From Azorinus chamasolen (lineage: Eukaryota > Mollusca > Bivalvia > Cardiida > Solecurtidae): a DNA stretch of 64,000 nucleotides. The notes under the pieces are model-generated. The model saw nothing but the letters and a program-made list of their open reading frames with translations, did not search any database and was not told where the DNA came from. The stretch lies in assembly GCA_963576725.1 (NCBI GenBank), contig OY755243.1:39293243-39357242 (forward strand), read 5' to 3'. Shown piece after piece: positions 61,955 through 64,000 of the stretch; position 1 is the first letter of the stretch, and each line of letters starts with the position of its first letter. Position numbers and translations under genes: made by a program.

Positions 61955-62044
61955 GGTGTCTGTGATTTATTTATCACAATGGTTTCATTAAATGACTTTT
62001 ACAGAGGCGTAGAAAGGCGTATGTATGGAGGAAAGGGTTAATAA
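61955..62044. repeat. right end of ATTTGCTCC-family MITE
   Basis: 'atttatcacaatggtttcat' to 'tatggaggaaagggttaa'. Confidence 0.65.
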
Positions 62045-62215
62045 GATGAATTTATTATAACAGAACATAGACAACGGGATTTTTTGGCCATGACAGAAAC
62101 TGTAGAATCATATCTCTATTATACCATACGACCATATCCTACACGAGCCGTCTGATCTGGATCTATTGTGTTTGCAAAGACGTAGAAAGGCGTTTTTATG
62201 GAGTAAAGAGTTAAA
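62045..62215. mobile_element. TTAA MITE, ACTCCATA-end family, partial
   Basis: 'ggccatgacagaaactgtag', 'cgagccgtctgatctggat', 'tatggagtaaagagttaa'. Confidence 0.65.
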
Positions 62216-62344
62216 TGTTACACGAATACGTAGGAACACAATAGGTCATTATTTAGTAGCAGTATCAAGCATTTCTTTCAACATGGACTTGGATAATCCT
62301 GTTCTCCATGAATATTAATGTCAGATAATTATAATGCCTATGAA

Positions 62345-62660
62345 TATTAATTAGCTGGAACACCGCTTGTCTAATGTATTCATACGCGCTGGAAGTAGCT
62401 CTTACGGAAGTATTCCAAAATTACTTTAGTCAACGAGTTTATAAAATTAAAATTATAAGTGATTAGCACAAATGTGAGATTCTGTTTATCATGTAAACAT
62501 TTTTAAAAAGCCTATTTAATTAACCGAAACTATAGTGATGTAGTCTCCCTTCGTCATTTATATTTTGCGCCAAAAGGTGACGTTTATGGTAATTTGTCAT
62601 TACAAATGACAAATGGTGTTCCAGATAGGGATTTCTAGTACTCCTATTTTTAGTAACTCA
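62345..62660. repeat. dispersed repeat, copy B (GGAACACC)
   Basis: See 52985-53300. Here both ends carry GGAACACC-type sequence in inverted orientation ('gctggaacaccgcttgtc' and 'aatggtgttccagatag'). Confidence 0.65.
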
Positions 62661-62689
62661 TGCTATCGAGTACGTCTGAGAAACGAGAT

Positions 62690-63000
62690 ATTATATGTTT
62701 ATTCCATAAGCAAAAAGAGCTAAACCTGATCAGACAGCTTAATAGGGGTCATATGATCTGGGTTACTCAATGAATATTTATTTAAGAAATAAAGCCATTA
62801 TGGACATTAATTAGATTAATTGTTACAATAGCATATGGACACCAGAATATTTAGCTATGGCAGAAACTGTGGAGTTTATAAATTTATTGTATCTTTAGAA
62901 AACAGAGCAGACCCTGAACAGACGGTTCCAATAGGAGCCGCCTGATCTGGGTCTGTTCTGTTTGCAAAGGCGTAGAAAGGCGTATTTATAGAGAAAGGGA
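62690..63000. repeat. TTAA-MITE remnants shared by both arms
   Basis: 'aacagagcagaccctgaaca', 'gagccgcctgatctgggt'. Counterpart at 34220-34520. Confidence 0.65.
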
Positions 63001-63766
63001 TTATAATTCACCAACGGTTATTATTTAGTTAATTCTTTTTTTTTTTTTTAAATAATTACTTAAAATAGAGTAACTCTGTTTGTCACTTGTACACGAAGTG
63101 TTTGCAAGTATTATCATAAATTTACTGAAAGAGCTCAAAGAGGTAATTGCCACAACCAATTTTTATGATGGTACATGTATAACGCTTTGAATGCAGGAAA
63201 AGAGGGTACATGTACTGGCATTTGGGACCTGTGCAGACCCAGACCAGAAGGTTCACAGAGGAGTCCTCTGATCAGAGTATACACTGTTTGTAATTCATAA
63301 TGCTTTAACAAATTTAACTCTTTCAAACTGAATGGGTCCCGCTGTCAAATACTGGTGTACCATTCCACTTTGAAACTGAGTCAATACCGACGTACTAAAC
63401 CAGGAAGAGTTGTAAGAGATAAGCGCCACAGCTATGTTTATTCTGGTATAAACCTTTGAATGCACTGACATTTACAAACAGTGCAGACCAAGACCAGAGG
63501 GATCCTAGAATTTGAAGTAACCGCTGTAGTGACAATAAGAACGTCTGATCTGAGTCTGCACTCAGTCTGATCTGAGTCTGCACTGCTTACAACTACATGC
63601 ATTGATGTACCGTTGGGCATTACAACTACATGTATAACGGGTATAATCCGAGTCTTTGATGAGTGACACACATTCTGACAAACGCGGCGAATGATCACTG
63701 ATTGTTTGCAAAAACTATTTTCAATTTGTGTTGGGATCCGAGTTGGTATTTTTATTGATACATTTA

Positions 63767-63969
63767 CAGTAAAATCTCGATTATTCGAACACTAAAATTC
63801 GTATTATTATCGACCTTTAAGACAGGTGGAAGCTTAATGCATTGTGAAAGTCATGCAGAAAGCTCCTCTAGGAGCTTTCTGCATGTCTTTCACCATGCAT
63901 TAAGTAGCCACCTGCCTAAAAGGATCTAAATTCTTCTATAAAGGAAATTCGAATAATCGGAATTTACTG
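63767..63969. mobile_element. TA-type MITE, arm 2 copy
   Basis: Reverse complement of 33254-33442; here the TA is retained on both sides. The core 'gctcctctaggagc' differs by compensating changes from arm 1 'gctcctagaggagc', which is simply its other-strand reading. Confidence 0.87.
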
Positions 63970-64000
63970 TAAGTCTATTCAACTTTAACGGCCACTCCAA

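Larger units (their letters stand above)
60043..64000. repeat. inverted segmental duplication, arm 2
   Basis: Reverse complement of arm 1 (33223-35251) but nearly twice as long because of extra MITEs between 60273 and 62690. From 62690 to the window end it is collinear and nearly identical with 33223-34535. Truncated by the window edge. Confidence 0.92.

Overview
The window is eukaryotic, non-coding-rich genomic DNA, most probably from a bivalve mollusc and perhaps a heterodont clam. This is inferred from intron-bearing PLAC8-type exons, a CR1-like retrotransposon carrying a 2A peptide, a Gypsy LTR element, very dense short foldback (MITE) elements, and repeat types I associate with bivalve genomes, such as the 'gacctagtttttgac' repeat near 42 kb. 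There are no bacterial operons, CRISPR arrays or intact RNA genes. Almost everything recognisable is mobile or satellite DNA. Species assignment cannot be made from sequence alone.

Layout. 0.3-2.3 kb: a 58-bp minisatellite with higher-order structure. 2.3-6.3 kb: MITE mosaics. 6.7-7.2 kb: a mariner transposase relic. 7.5-11.6 kb: a near-intact CR1-like non-LTR retrotransposon on the minus strand (2A peptide, APE endonuclease, RT), broken by one homopolymer frameshift. 12-17 kb: relics, including Tc1 and non-LTR fragments. 17.34-22.82 kb: a TIR-bounded element whose interior is microsatellite plus a roughly 285-bp satellite organised as 858-bp trimers. 22.8-23.1 kb: a SINE-like repeat. 25-27 kb: TTAA MITEs and a 36-bp minisatellite. 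27.13-31.59 kb: a young, internally deleted Gypsy-type LTR element whose insertion site is exact. 33.2-35.25 kb and 60.04-64.0 kb: arms of a recent inverted segmental duplication. 35.4-36.4 kb: a hAT-like foldback with an 8-bp target duplication. 40.97-45.75 kb: two exons of a minus-strand PLAC8-domain gene, the only convincing host gene. 47.4-48.7 kb: nested MITEs. 49.8-50.3 kb: a 35-bp array inside a MITE. 54.23-59.56 kb: a large inverted-repeat structure whose arms are diverged roughly 350-bp repeats, each carrying a palindromic X-box-like (RFX-type) motif, around a broken invertebrate multicopy gene that is itself interrupted by a TTAA MITE.

How the parts relate. Because elements are nested and duplicated, several insertions can be dated relative to one another and checked against empty sites within the window: the LTR element in a 29-bp repeat; a TTAA MITE present in one duplication arm and absent from the other; a TTAA MITE inside the pseudogene; a foldback with an 11-bp duplication inside a TTAA MITE; and a TTAA MITE inside a TA MITE. 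Across the window, MITEs with different termini share closely related hairpin cores. This modular organisation, and the X-box inverted-repeat element, are the least ordinary signals here.
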